In this document: positions 28,725 to 37,222 of the stretch, piece by piece
Layout: each line of letters begins with the position of its first letter
Position numbering within the stretch: position 1 is the stretch's first letter
Origin: Zhihengliuella salsuginis
Lineage (GTDB): Bacteria; Actinomycetota; Actinomycetes; Actinomycetales; Micrococcaceae
Direction of reading: 5' to 3'
DNA: 64,000 nucleotides
Assembly: GCF_014651715.1 (NCBI RefSeq)
Contig: NZ_BMXK01000004.1
Location: forward strand, 62,001-126,000
Translations under genes and position numbers: made by a program
The notes under the pieces: generated by a model
Told to the model about the DNA's origin: nothing
Seen by the model: only the letters and a program-made list of their open reading frames with translations
Database searches by the model: none

Positions 28725-29063
28725 TCACTTCCGGCCCCTGAATCCGGGCATGCGCGTGCATCCGCGAGAAATCAAGGATGTGCTTCAGGTTGGCTAAACC
28801 CAATCACTCCCCCGCGCCACTACTGGGATCCGCGAGAGGAGACAGAGAATTTTCAATCGGTCGGCGCGTCGCCGGGTTCCGATCCCCGACCAGCTGCCTC
28901 CAGCGCGCCGTGCGCGCGGGTGGGAGCGGACGCGCAGATCGGCTTTGACTTCCTCCGCCCTGTGGCCTAGACGGCCTGCAGTCTCCCCGTCTGGAGGCCG
29001 ATCGCCCGGCGGTCTCCTGGCACACCCGCCGTCGCAACCGCCCCAATCGGCACGGGCACGACG
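28725..29063. other. Non-coding stretch between opp promoter and channel-gene terminator
   Basis: About 340 bases. Open frames here are short, have odd composition and no ribosome site. I see no RNA gene or repeat in it. Confidence 0.5.
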
Positions 29064-29111
29064 ACGGCGGGTGGCCCGGCGGCGCTTTCGCGTCGCCGGG
29101 CCACCCGCCGT
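29064..29111 (-). terminator. Terminator of the channel-like gene
   Basis: A perfect 18-bp stem (29064-29081 with 29094-29111) with a 12-nt loop, 38 nt past the stop codon of the gene ending at 29150. Confidence 0.88.
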
Positions 29112-29149
29112 TCATGACGGCCGGAACGTCCCGGCCGTGGACTGGAGCG

Positions 29150-30424
29150 TCAGCTCGAGTGCAGACCACCCGTGTTGCCGCCGGTCGTCGGCCCGCCCGG
29201 CGCGGTGCCGCCCGGCACGGTGCCGCCTGGAACCGTTCCGCCCGGGGTGGCGCCCGGGGTGTCCGTTTCCAGATCGACCTTGCTCAGCGTCCTGGCGGCT
29301 GCGTCGCGACCGCCGAGGCCGAAGGCCAGGGCCGCGGCCAGGGCACCGCCGATGACGACCGCGCCGAAGGCGAGGTTGATGATGGAGTCGGCGAGGCCCA
29401 TGTAGCGCAGGCCCATCGCGACGAACAGCGCGATGGCCGAGTAGCGCAGCACCTTGGACGCCAGGTCGTTCGTGACGAACTTCCCGATCAGCTTCGCGAT
29501 CAGGAAGCCGGCCGCGATGATGACGCCGCCGAAGAGGACGTTGCCGCCCAGCTCCAGGATCTCGTTGAGGATGTTCGTGATCGCCGGGAAGCCCAGCAGC
29601 TGGGTGGCCATGATCGCGAAGAAGATCACGATCGCGACCTGGACGATCTTGCTGATCACGCCGGAGACGCTAGTGCCCGCCGGGACGACGCCGAGACCGC
29701 CGATGGCGCGGTCCGTGCCGACTCCGCGCAGCAGCTCCTCGAGCAGCTTGCCGAGGAACGAGGCGATGACGACGCCGATGGTCAGTAGGATGCCGGCGGC
29801 GATGATGGCCGGGATGGCCTCGAGGAACATCGAGAGCATCTGCTCGGCCGGTTGCGAGATGGCTGCGATGCCCAGGACCTGCAGAGCCGCGATGGCGACC
29901 ACGATGATGATGATGCCGAAGAGGAGGTTGCCCACGAGCGAGGAGACCTTGGCGTTGGCCTCCTGGGGGTCGACGGGCTCGGCATCCTTCGACTTGAACT
30001 TGCTCGTCAGCTTGGTGAGATCGACCGTGCCGAGCGCCGTCTGTACCAGCTGGCGCACGATCTTGGCGATGACGAAGCCGATGAAGAAGATGAATGCGGC
30101 GCCGATGAGGTTCGGCAGGAACCCGAAGATCCCGCCGAGCAGACCCTGCAGCGGCGAGAGGACCTGGTCGAGGTTGAAGAGCTGCAGGATGGCGATCAGT
30201 CCGAACAGCCACACCAGGAGCGATGCGATCTGACCGATGGACTCACCGACCTGCTGCCCGTCGTTTCCCTGCTTCTGCAGCGCGGGAATCTTGCCAACCG
30301 CCTTGCTGATGGCCCACTTGACGGCCTTCGCGATAATCCACGTGACGATCAGGATGACGATCGCGAAGACGACCTTCAGGAGCATCGACCCCCAATCGAT
30401 GTCACCCAGGAAGTTTGATTCCAT
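29150..30424 (-). CDS. Mechanosensitive-channel-like multi-helix membrane protein
   Basis: 424 residues with about ten hydrophobic segments. Repeated units of the conserved TM-helix type found before MscS domains (VVIASFLGKLLEELLRGVG, IIAAGFLIAKLIGKFV) suggest an MscS-related protein made mainly of these repeats, without the usual MscS beta-domain. The extreme C-terminus has PGGT repeats (about 390-412). An osmotic or membrane-tension role is inferred. GGGAGGAG precedes the ATG. Confidence 0.75.
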   Translation of the reverse strand: MESNFLGDIDWGSMLLKVVFAIVILIVTWIIAKAVKWAISKAVGKIPALQKQGNDGQQVGESIGQIASLLVWLFGLIAILQLFNLDQVLSPLQGLLGGIFGFLPNLIGAAFIFFIGFVIAKIVRQLVQTALGTVDLTKLTSKFKSKDAEPVDPQEANAKVSSLVGNLLFGIIIIVVAIAALQVLGIAAISQPAEQMLSMFLEAIPAIIAAGILLTIGVVIASFLGKLLEELLRGVGTDRAIGGLGVVPAGTSVSGVISKIVQVAIVIFFAIMATQLLGFPAITNILNEILELGGNVLFGGVIIAAGFLIAKLIGKFVTNDLASKVLRYSAIALFVAMGLRYMGLADSIINLAFGAVVIGGALAAALAFGLGGRDAAARTLSKVDLETDTPGATPGGTVPGGTVPGGTAPGGPTTGGNTGGLHSS

Positions 30425-30817
30425 GACTTTTCTCCTCCCACCTCAGGCGAACCGGCCGGGAGCCGAGTCGCTATGTTCCCTTTGAGCCTAAGAAGTAATT
30501 GGACGCACCACAAGGGTTTTCACACGTCAGAATGAAGTCGCGTGTTTTTCTTGAGCAACTCTTCGATCGCCGCCCGGGAGGGACGCGCGAGGATCGGCGA
30601 CGCAGCGAAACCACTAGTCACTGCTCCGAGCTGCCGAGCACGGGTCGTCTCCCGGCCGACCACGCCATGCGGAACGGCCAATTCCGGGAAATCAAATACG
30701 CGGTTAAGAACAGGCGAACCGATGGCGCCGCTTCCCATCATCACCACCACTCGATAAACGCCGCGGTCGGAGAATTACTTTTACTTTCAACCGCGATCCA
30801 GGGGGAGTTCTCGGAGA
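30425..30817. other. Intergenic region with no recognised gene
   Basis: About 390 bases between the start of the channel-like gene and the end of the arabinanase gene, less GC-rich than its surroundings. Two short overlapping open frames (near 30520-30757) look non-protein-like. The channel promoter must lie in its left part, but I could not fix its boxes. Confidence 0.5.
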
Positions 30818-32293
30818 TCACCGGGCCGCGTGGTCTGCACTGCCCCACAGCGAGACGCCGGCCTCCGACTGGACCGTGAAGGTCATGACCCACGCCTCGG
30901 ACACCGGGTCCCACTGGCGGGCGAAGCGGCCGTCGTAGGCCTCGCCGCCCACGGTCAGCATCGCGCGGTTCCGGTCGTAGAGCCGCCAGCGGCCCTCGAC
31001 CGCCCCGGTGACGGTGCCGTTGCGGTTCAGACTCACGTCGCGTGCCTGTGCGGCCTCGGCCGTGATCGCCTTGCCGTGGTCGATCATCCGGTACCGGCCG
31101 ACGGCCTCGCCCCGGCGCACGTGCTCCAGCTCGCCGCCGGCGAACCGGTAGGGCGCGACGACCGGCCAGCCCGCGGAGTTGAAGAACATCTGGTTCACGC
31201 GCACGTTGTGGCGCTCGCCCTGCCCGGGGAACCGCGAGTGGAAGATCAGCAGCATCCGACCTGTCTCGGGGTCCACGTAGGTCGTGTTGTGCCCCGGCGA
31301 GACGTAGCCGTCCCCGGGACCGGCGCCCGGATCCCCGTCCTGGCGCTGGAAGAGGTAGCTTCCCATCAGTTTGGTGCCGTAGGGCTCGATCGACGCGTCG
31401 TCGAAGAGGGGCAGGCTGGCGTCCGAGCGCGCCTCGCGCATGTCGTTGCCCGCGGCGTCGTAGTAGGGGCCCTCCGGGCTCCCGGAGCGGGCGACCCGCA
31501 TGTTGTAGCCGCCGTCCGCGTCCAGTCCGCCGAAGGAGAGGAACATGTAGTAGTCGCCGGATGCGGCGTCCGGCATGATCGAAGCCCCCTCGATCCGGCT
31601 GTGGTTCCCGCCGGTCAGGTGGGTGCCGTAGCCCTGGTCCGGCAGCGGCATCCCGGTCTCCGGGTCCAACTCGAGGCTGAAGATGCCCCCGGAATAGGAG
31701 CCGTAGGTCATCCAGAGGTCGCCCTCGTGGTCGTAGAAGACGTCCGGGTCGACGGCGTTGGGGTGGACGCGCCCGTCGTAGGCCGTGCCGTCGGCACTCA
31801 TGCCCTCGCCGTCGCGGTGGCCGGAGCGCAGGATGATGCCGAGGTCCCGGTAGGGCCCGTCGACATCGTCCGCGACGGCGACGCCCATGGCCGAGCGCGG
31901 AGAATCGCCCCGGCACGCGTTGTAATACATGTAGTAGCGGCCGTCGGCGAGCTGGATGACGTCCGGCGCCCAGAGCGTGTCCGTCTCCGCCCACTCGAAG
32001 GTCTCCGCCAGTTCGGTCGTGACGTCGTCGAAGAGCGGGTTCTCCGGCGTGACGTGGTTGGCCCGCTGCTCCCACTCCATGAAGTCCCCGGTGCTGGCGG
32101 CCGCGAGGTGGGAACCGAAGACCCAGTGCTCGCCGTCGGCCTCCACATAGGACGGGTCGTGGACCTCGACGTCGGTGAGCGCGGGCGCCGCGGGTGGCGC
32201 GGGCTGCGGGGGCGCGGCCGTCGCGGCAGGGGACGCGACGGAGAGAGTCAGGGCCGCCACGGCGGCCGCTGCGAGGTGGATGCGATGTCTCAC
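30818..32293 (-). CDS. Secreted GH43 endo-1,5-alpha-L-arabinanase-like glycoside hydrolase
   Basis: 491 residues from GTG 32293 with GGAGGAG 5 nt upstream. Signal peptide (about 1-26, ending ASPAATAAP). The five-bladed GH43 domain shows the expected carboxylates: Asp in VHDPSY (base), Asp in NAVDPDVFYD, and Glu in SRIEGASIM (acid). A C-terminal beta domain (about 360-491) is of the kind seen in large Bacillus arabinanases (AbnB-like). It would release arabino-oligosaccharides from pectin arabinan outside the cell. No arabinose transporter or regulator gene lies nearby. Confidence 0.85.
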   Translation of the reverse strand: MRHRIHLAAAAVAALTLSVASPAATAAPPQPAPPAAPALTDVEVHDPSYVEADGEHWVFGSHLAAASTGDFMEWEQRANHVTPENPLFDDVTTELAETFEWAETDTLWAPDVIQLADGRYYMYYNACRGDSPRSAMGVAVADDVDGPYRDLGIILRSGHRDGEGMSADGTAYDGRVHPNAVDPDVFYDHEGDLWMTYGSYSGGIFSLELDPETGMPLPDQGYGTHLTGGNHSRIEGASIMPDAASGDYYMFLSFGGLDADGGYNMRVARSGSPEGPYYDAAGNDMREARSDASLPLFDDASIEPYGTKLMGSYLFQRQDGDPGAGPGDGYVSPGHNTTYVDPETGRMLLIFHSRFPGQGERHNVRVNQMFFNSAGWPVVAPYRFAGGELEHVRRGEAVGRYRMIDHGKAITAEAAQARDVSLNRNGTVTGAVEGRWRLYDRNRAMLTVGGEAYDGRFARQWDPVSEAWVMTFTVQSEAGVSLWGSADHAAR

Positions 32294-32334
32294 GGGTACT
32301 CCTCCTCGTCCGCGCCGGTGGCGGCACCACCAAG

Positions 32335-32381
32335 TACAACGTTGTATATTCTGGACGCGGACAATGGGTTCCAACGTTGTA
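32335..32381 (-). promoter_or_regulatory. Arabinanase promoter with two palindromic operators
   Basis: On the minus strand TTGGAA (32369-32374) and AATATA (32345-32350) are 18 nt apart. The perfect 12-bp palindrome TACAACGTTGTA (32335-32346) overlaps the -10 box. A copy with one mismatch (32370-32381) overlaps the -35 box; the centres are 35 bp apart. This looks like a repressor site pair for a LacI- or AraR-like regulator encoded elsewhere. Confidence 0.7.
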
Positions 32382-32458
32382 TGTTGTGAGTAGCATCACG
32401 GATCCATCCGCGTCCGTCAAGTGTTCCCGCCGCCGGTGGATCCGCCTAGGATGAGGCC

Positions 32459-32932
32459 ATGGAACTGCATCTGGGCGGCGAAGAGGCCGCACTCGTGGGC
32501 ATGCTGGAGCTCCAGCGGGAGGCGATCGACGGCCTGCTCGAGGACCTTTCCGACGACGAGGCCCGCCTGCGCCTGGTCCCCTCCCTGACGACGCCCCTGG
32601 GACTGGTCAAGCACGCGGCCTTCGTCGAGCGCGTCTGGTTCGCCCACCGCGTCGGCGGCGGCGACCGGCGCGCGCTCGGCCTGCCCGACGCCGTCGACGA
32701 CACCTTCCGGCTGGGCCCCGACGACACGATCGGCTCCGTGCGCGCCGACTTCGCCGCCGCGTGCGCCCGCTCCCGGGACATCGCCGCCGAGCACGACCTC
32801 GACGAGCGCTTCACCTGGCGGGAGAAGACCGTCACGCTGCGGTTCGTCTACCTGCACATGATCCGCGAATTCGCCCGGCACGCCGGCCACGGGGACATCC
32901 TGGCCGAGCAGATCCGGGCCCGCCGGCCCTGA
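32459..32932 (+). CDS. DinB-like / DUF664 four-helix protein
   Basis: 157 residues. It carries the DUF664 patterns LVKHAAFVERVWF and LRFVYLHMIREFARHAGHGDILAEQI, where the His residues would bind a metal. The family includes mycothiol- or bacillithiol-linked transferases, but no substrate can be assigned. TAGGAT (32447-32452) lies 6 nt before the ATG, so the mRNA should be leaderless. Confidence 0.85.
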   Translation: MELHLGGEEAALVGMLELQREAIDGLLEDLSDDEARLRLVPSLTTPLGLVKHAAFVERVWFAHRVGGGDRRALGLPDAVDDTFRLGPDDTIGSVRADFAAACARSRDIAAEHDLDERFTWREKTVTLRFVYLHMIREFARHAGHGDILAEQIRARRP

Positions 32933-32946
32933 CCGGACCTGTCCCG

Positions 32947-32976
32947 CCCGCGGCGGACGCAACCGCCCGCCGCGGG
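32947..32976. terminator. Bidirectional terminator
   Basis: A perfect 10-bp stem (32947-32956 with 32967-32976) and 10-nt loop between the convergent DinB-like and oxidoreductase genes. Confidence 0.75.
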
Positions 32977-32989
32977 GCCCGGGGTCATG

Positions 32990-33910
32990 TCAGCGCGTGG
33001 CGTCGATGAGGATCTTCCCGTTCGCTCCGGCCTGGTTCGCCTCCAGCGCGGCGGCCGACTCGGCCAGCGCGAAGGTCCGGTCGATGTCGACGCGGAGCGC
33101 ACCGGCCTCGACCTTCTGCAGCAGCTCCTGCAGGCGCGCTCCATCCGGGCGGACCCAGACCCAGTGCCCGCCGTCCTGCTCCACCGACGGGTCGGCGATC
33201 GAGACGTGCCGGCCGCCCTCGGCGAGGACCGCGAGGGTCTCCGGGAGCACTCCCCCGACGAAGTCGGCGACGGCCGTGACGCCCTCGGGCGCCGCCTCGC
33301 GGACGCGGTCGGCCAGGCCCTCGCCGTAGGCCACCGGTACGACGCCGATCTCCCGCAGCTTCTCGTGGTTCCGCTCGGACGCGGTGCCGATCACCGTGGC
33401 GCCGATCTCGGCCGCCAGCTGGGCGGCCAGGAAGCCGACGCCGCCGGAGGCGGCGTGGATCAGCAGCGTGTCGTCGCTGGTCAGCTCGAGCGTCTCCAGG
33501 GAGCGCTGGGCGGTGAGGCCCGCGAGCGGCAGGCCGGCCGCGTCGTCGTACGAGACCCCGCGCGGCACGCGCGCCACCGACGTCGCCGGCAGGGCGACGT
33601 ACTCGGCGTACGTGCCGCCGGAGACGACGTCCTTGCGGCCGTAGGAGGCCACCCGGTCGCCCGGGGCGAACTCCGGGACGTCGGGGCCGACCTGTTCGAC
33701 GACGCCGGACACGTCCCAGCCCGGGACGACCGGGAAGACCGCGTCGAGCATGCCGTCGAGGCCTCCGGACATGAGCTTCCAGTCGACCGGGTTCACCGCG
33801 GCGCGTTCGACGCGGATCAGCACGGCACCGGGGCCGACGCGGGGCGTCGGGACATCGGAGAGTTGCAGGGTTTCGGGCGTTCCGTAGTTGCTGTAGGTCA
33901 TAGCTCGCAT
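32990..33910 (-). CDS. NADP-dependent quinone-oxidoreductase-like MDR protein
   Basis: 306 residues, MRAMTYSNYGTPETLQL start typical of the zinc-free MDR group. Catalytic-domain motif VVPGWDVSGVVEQVG and the Rossmann motif HAASGGVGFLAAQLA are present; no structural-zinc cysteines are visible. Reduces quinones or enones with NADPH. ATG 33901 is an alternative start. It is 92 nt downstream of the FNT gene on the same strand. Confidence 0.85.
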   Translation of the reverse strand: MRAMTYSNYGTPETLQLSDVPTPRVGPGAVLIRVERAAVNPVDWKLMSGGLDGMLDAVFPVVPGWDVSGVVEQVGPDVPEFAPGDRVASYGRKDVVSGGTYAEYVALPATSVARVPRGVSYDDAAGLPLAGLTAQRSLETLELTSDDTLLIHAASGGVGFLAAQLAAEIGATVIGTASERNHEKLREIGVVPVAYGEGLADRVREAAPEGVTAVADFVGGVLPETLAVLAEGGRHVSIADPSVEQDGGHWVWVRPDGARLQELLQKVEAGALRVDIDRTFALAESAAALEANQAGANGKILIDATR

Positions 33911-34002
33911 GTCCGGCACAACCTCGCGTCCGGCGCGCGCATTCCCGCCCGGACCTGTGAGTTCCCCGGGTGCCGGTGTCGCGCCCGCCCCGCGGGGACG
34001 AT

Positions 34003-34845
34003 TCAGCCGGCCTGCCGCTCGAGTTCCTCGAGGGAGACGGTGCCGGTGCGCAGGGCGCGGAGGATGCGGCGGGTGCGGACCATGCGCGGCAGAGTGATGA
34101 TGAGGAGTCCGCCGAGCATGTTGAACGGGATGACGATTGCGAACCAGGTGAGGAAGTCGGTGACGGAGATGTCCGCGCCCGCCAGCATGGCCGCGAAGAC
34201 GACGATCGCGTTGAGCGCACCGTGGAGCATCCCGAACCCGATGACCAGCAGGCCGGAGATCATGCAGGTCAGTGCGGTGACGACGTCGTTGGAAGTGCCC
34301 TGCTGCATCCGCGTGGAAAGGGTGATGGTGGCGCCGGCCAGCAACGCGAGCGCGATCATGACCAGGAGCGAGGGCTGGTCGAGGTAGCCGACCGCGGTGT
34401 CGATGATGGTGCGGTGGTAGTCGGGCAGCCCCAGCACGATCAGCCAGCCGAACCCGAGACCGCCGAGCAGATTGGTGACGAGGCTGACCGACCAGAGCCG
34501 CAGGAGCTGCAGCCAGGTGCCCTGGCCGGCGATGACCGCGTTGAGCGGGAGCAGGAACTCCTCCGTGAAGAGCTCGGAATGGGCGAGCTTGAGCGCGAGC
34601 AGGCCGACTCCGAAGGCCATGCCGGCGAGAATGTCCGAGCCCGTCGCCTGCTTGACGAGGATCATCGCCAGGATGCCCAGTCCGACGTCGACACCGCCGA
34701 AGAACCCGGTGACGATGAGCTCGGGCCACCTGCGGTTCAGCCGCGCCGACCCCTCGGCGACGGTCGTGACGGCCTCGTCCAGCAGCGCGTCCTCGATGTC
34801 CAGATCGTTGTGGCCGAGCCGCTCGCGTTGCGCTTTCTCATTCAT
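34003..34845 (-). CDS. Formate/nitrite transporter (FNT) family channel
   Basis: 280 residues with six hydrophobic segments, and repeat features including GGVDVGLGILAM and HSELFTEEFLLPLNAVIAG. It lacks some exact FocA/NirC motifs, so the transported anion is unknown. It has its own predicted leaderless promoter, TAAGCT (34852-34857), 6 nt before the ATG. It is therefore probably not dependent on the riboswitch operon upstream. Confidence 0.8.
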   Translation of the reverse strand: MNEKAQRERLGHNDLDIEDALLDEAVTTVAEGSARLNRRWPELIVTGFFGGVDVGLGILAMILVKQATGSDILAGMAFGVGLLALKLAHSELFTEEFLLPLNAVIAGQGTWLQLLRLWSVSLVTNLLGGLGFGWLIVLGLPDYHRTIIDTAVGYLDQPSLLVMIALALLAGATITLSTRMQQGTSNDVVTALTCMISGLLVIGFGMLHGALNAIVVFAAMLAGADISVTDFLTWFAIVIPFNMLGGLLIITLPRMVRTRRILRALRTGTVSLEELERQAG

Positions 34846-34927
34846 TCGGACAGCTTACGGGTGCCGCGTGCCTGCGGGAGTGGCGGTCCGGGTGCGCGCC
34901 GCCCGGCGCCCCGATCCGGCCGGCCGG

Positions 34928-36238
34928 CTACCCGAGCAGGTGTGAGCGGAGCGTGCGCCCCTCGTAGGCCCGGCGGAACCGGCCGCGCTCCTGCAGGACC
35001 GGGACCACGAGGTCCACGAAGTCGTCGATGCCCTCCGGCAACGACGGCGGCATCAGGTTGAAGCCGTCGGCTCCCCCGCCGTCGACCCACCGCTCGATCT
35101 CGTCCGCGATCTGCTCCGGGGTGCCGATGAACGTGGCGTGCCCGCCGCCGGCGGCCAGGTAGCCGAGGAGCTCGCGCACGGTCGGCCGCGTGCTCTCGAT
35201 GATGCGCAGCACCGTGGCGTAGCGGCCCTGCGGGCCCCTGAACTCCTCCAGCGGCGGCAGGTCCGGAACCGGGGCGTCGAGCTCCCAGCCCGAGGTGTCG
35301 GCGCCGACGAAGAACGCCAGCTGGCGCAGCGAGTCCTCGACCGGCAGCAGCTCGTTGAGCCCGCGCTGGATCTCCTTCGCCTCCTGCTCGGAGGACGCGA
35401 CGTAGGTGACGAGGCCGGGCATGACCGCCACGCCGTCGGGGTCGCGGCCATGCTCGGCCACCCGGGACCGGATGTCCCGGCGGTACGCGCGCGCCGACTC
35501 CAGATCCCAGGCGACCGCGTAGATGCCCTCGGCGCACCGGGCCGCGAGGTCGCGCCCGGGCTCCGAGGCGCCCGCCTGGAACACCACCGGGCGGCCCTGG
35601 GGCGGCTGCGGGACGTTGAGCGGCCCGGCGACGTCGAAGTACCGGCCGCGGTGGTCGATCGGGTTCAGCTGCCCGGCGTCGGTGTAGGTTCCGGAGCGGT
35701 CGGCGACGATCGACTCCGCCGGCCACGAGTCCCAGAGGCCGGAGAGGACGGTGACGAACTCCGCCGCCCGGGCGTACCGCTCCTCGTGGCCGGGGAGCCC
35801 GGCCATGGAGTGGTTGTGCGCCTCCGCGTCGGTCATCGAGGTCACCACGTTCACTCCGGCCCGCCCCGCGGAGATGTGGTCGAGGCTCGCGAGCTGCCGG
35901 GCCGCATTGAAGGGGTTCCAGAACGTGCTGGAGACCGTGGTGACCAGGCCGATCCGCTCCGTCGCCCGGGCCAGCGCGGTGAGGGTCGTGATCGGTTCGA
36001 GGAACCACCGCGGTCCGCGGTCGATCCCGTCGAGTCCCGCCGACTGCCCGTCGGCGAGGAAGATCGCGTCGAAGAGCCCCCGTTCAGCCGTCCGCGCGAG
36101 CTGCTCCCAGTAGCCGATGTCCCCCAGGCGGTCCACGCTCGACGCCGGCGCGCGCCAGGCCGCGGCGTGGTGTCCGCACCCGTGCGCGAACAGGTTCAGG
36201 TGCACCTGCCGGGCCCCGCCGTCGTTCCCTGGGGCCAT
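34928..36238 (-). CDS. LLM-class flavin-dependent monooxygenase (NtaA/SnaA/DszA type)
   Basis: 436 residues, ATG 36238 sharing one base with the SDR stop. Landmarks: NLFAHGCGHHAAAWR, YWEQLARTAERGLFDAIFLADG, ITTLTALARATERIGLVTTVSSTF and FQAGASEPGRDLAAR. These define the reduced-FMN monooxygenases that act on nitrilotriacetate, dibenzothiophene sulfone, pristinamycin and similar compounds. Second gene of the unit behind the TPP riboswitch. It would need an FMN reductase, not present nearby. A role on a thiamine-related heterocycle is inference only. Confidence 0.88.
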   Translation of the reverse strand: MAPGNDGGARQVHLNLFAHGCGHHAAAWRAPASSVDRLGDIGYWEQLARTAERGLFDAIFLADGQSAGLDGIDRGPRWFLEPITTLTALARATERIGLVTTVSSTFWNPFNAARQLASLDHISAGRAGVNVVTSMTDAEAHNHSMAGLPGHEERYARAAEFVTVLSGLWDSWPAESIVADRSGTYTDAGQLNPIDHRGRYFDVAGPLNVPQPPQGRPVVFQAGASEPGRDLAARCAEGIYAVAWDLESARAYRRDIRSRVAEHGRDPDGVAVMPGLVTYVASSEQEAKEIQRGLNELLPVEDSLRQLAFFVGADTSGWELDAPVPDLPPLEEFRGPQGRYATVLRIIESTRPTVRELLGYLAAGGGHATFIGTPEQIADEIERWVDGGGADGFNLMPPSLPEGIDDFVDLVVPVLQERGRFRRAYEGRTLRSHLLG

Positions 36239-37035
36239 CAGTTCTTCACCAGCCCGCCGTCGATCACGAGGTTCTGGCCCGTGGCCGCCCGCGCCCAGGG
36301 CGAGGCGAAGAAGAGGACGGCGTCGGCGAACTCCGCCGGCGTCGTCACCGACCGCAGCGGCGTGGACTCGGCGATCGCGTCGAAGACCGGCTCGGGCGTG
36401 GCCGCGCTGGCGTCGGTCGTGCGCAGGAGCCCGCCGCTGACCATGTTCACGCGGATGCCGCGCGGCCCCAGGTCGTCGGCGAACGTGCGCGTGAGCGACA
36501 GCAGGGCCGCCTTGGCCGCCGTGTAGTCGTGGTACGGGACCACGGGGTGCTGGAAGAGGTTCGTCCCGACGTTGATCACGCGGCCGGACCCGAGCTGTTC
36601 GAAGCCGGGCAGAGCGGCCTGGACGACGTTCACCGCCCCCTGGATGGTTCCCGCGAACTGGTCCGCGAACTCCCCGTAGCCGATCTCGTGCGCGTGGGAC
36701 CGGGCGTCGCCGTTGAAGGAGAAGCCGACGAGGGCGTTGTTGACCACCGTCGACACGGGAGAGCCGAACGCCTCGTTGGCGCGGGCGACGAGCGCATCGA
36801 CCTGGGCCCGGTCGCGGACGTCCGCCCGGGCGGCGACGACGCGGCCCGGATGATCGGCGGCGAGCTGCTCGGCCGCCTCGCGGCTCTCGTGGTAGCCGAC
36901 GGCGACCTTCGCCCCCTGGCGGAGGAAGGCCTCGGTGATGGTGCGGCCCAGGCCGCGCGCGCCGCCGGTGACGAGGACCGTCTGGTCCGCGAGGGCCGGC
37001 GCCTGCCGGCCGGTGGTGGTTTCGATGGTGCTCAT
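36238..37035 (-). CDS. Short-chain dehydrogenase/reductase controlled by a TPP riboswitch
   Basis: 265 residues from ATG 37035, with AGAAGGG upstream. Coenzyme motif TGGARGLGR; catalytic YTAAK. Two positions differ from the norm: NNAG is NNAL, and the catalytic Ser 13 residues before the Tyr is Thr (VGTNLFQHP). C-terminal FFASPWARAATGQNLVIDGG is standard SDR. First gene behind the THI element, and translationally coupled to the monooxygenase. I recall an SDR called oarX reported under THI elements in other bacteria; identity with this one is not established. Confidence 0.88.
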   Translation of the reverse strand: MSTIETTTGRQAPALADQTVLVTGGARGLGRTITEAFLRQGAKVAVGYHESREAAEQLAADHPGRVVAARADVRDRAQVDALVARANEAFGSPVSTVVNNALVGFSFNGDARSHAHEIGYGEFADQFAGTIQGAVNVVQAALPGFEQLGSGRVINVGTNLFQHPVVPYHDYTAAKAALLSLTRTFADDLGPRGIRVNMVSGGLLRTTDASAATPEPVFDAIAESTPLRSVTTPAEFADAVLFFASPWARAATGQNLVIDGGLVKN

Positions 37036-37112
37036 GTGCGCGCCCTTCTGCTGGTGGCGAGGGCACGTCGGGAGGCATCGCCGCGGCCCGGCCGGATGGT
37101 CGGAACCACCGG

Positions 37113-37135
37113 CCGATGCGCGGAAGCCGCATCGG
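37113..37135 (-). other. Hairpin just after the riboswitch (candidate expression platform)
   Basis: A perfect 8-bp stem (37113-37120 with 37128-37135) begins 3-4 nt after the conserved GGGAAT of the THI element. A second stem with a 1-nt bulge follows (37092-37112). There is no U tract, so control of transcription by Rho or of translation is more likely than classic intrinsic termination. Confidence 0.45.
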
Positions 37136-37137
37136 AC

Positions 37138-37216
37138 ATTCCCTTCGCCAGTACTAACTGGATCAGGTTCGACGGGTCTCATCTCAGCCACCGGCGGTGG
37201 CGCCCCGAGTCATTGC
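37138..37216 (-). promoter_or_regulatory. TPP riboswitch (THI element)
   Basis: Minus-strand sequence shows the conserved THI core in order: CTCGGGGCGCC, GGCTGAGAT (37181-37189), GACCCG, GAACCTGATCCAGTTAG with CCTGATC at 37161-37167, TACTGGCGAAGGGAATG (GGCGAAGGGA at 37140-37149). This is the aptamer that binds thiamine pyrophosphate and usually shuts off genes when TPP is plentiful. The SDR start codon is about 100 nt further on. Confidence 0.95.
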
Positions 37217-37222
37217 ACTAGG

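Noticed and set aside
28549-28803. 84-codon open frame upstream of the opp operon
   Set aside because: It overlaps the promoter/operator region, has no ribosome site and does not read like a protein.
30520-30757. Short overlapping open frames between the channel-like and arabinanase genes
   Set aside because: Small, of poor composition, on both strands at once, and without start signals.
33911-34729. Extension of the MDR oxidoreductase upstream through the FNT region
   Set aside because: The extra part is a shadow of the FNT gene in another frame; the family begins MRAMTYSNYG.
34003-34845. FNT gene as a third member of the TPP riboswitch operon
   Set aside because: An 82-nt gap and its own leaderless -10 box suggest independent expression; weak read-through cannot be excluded.
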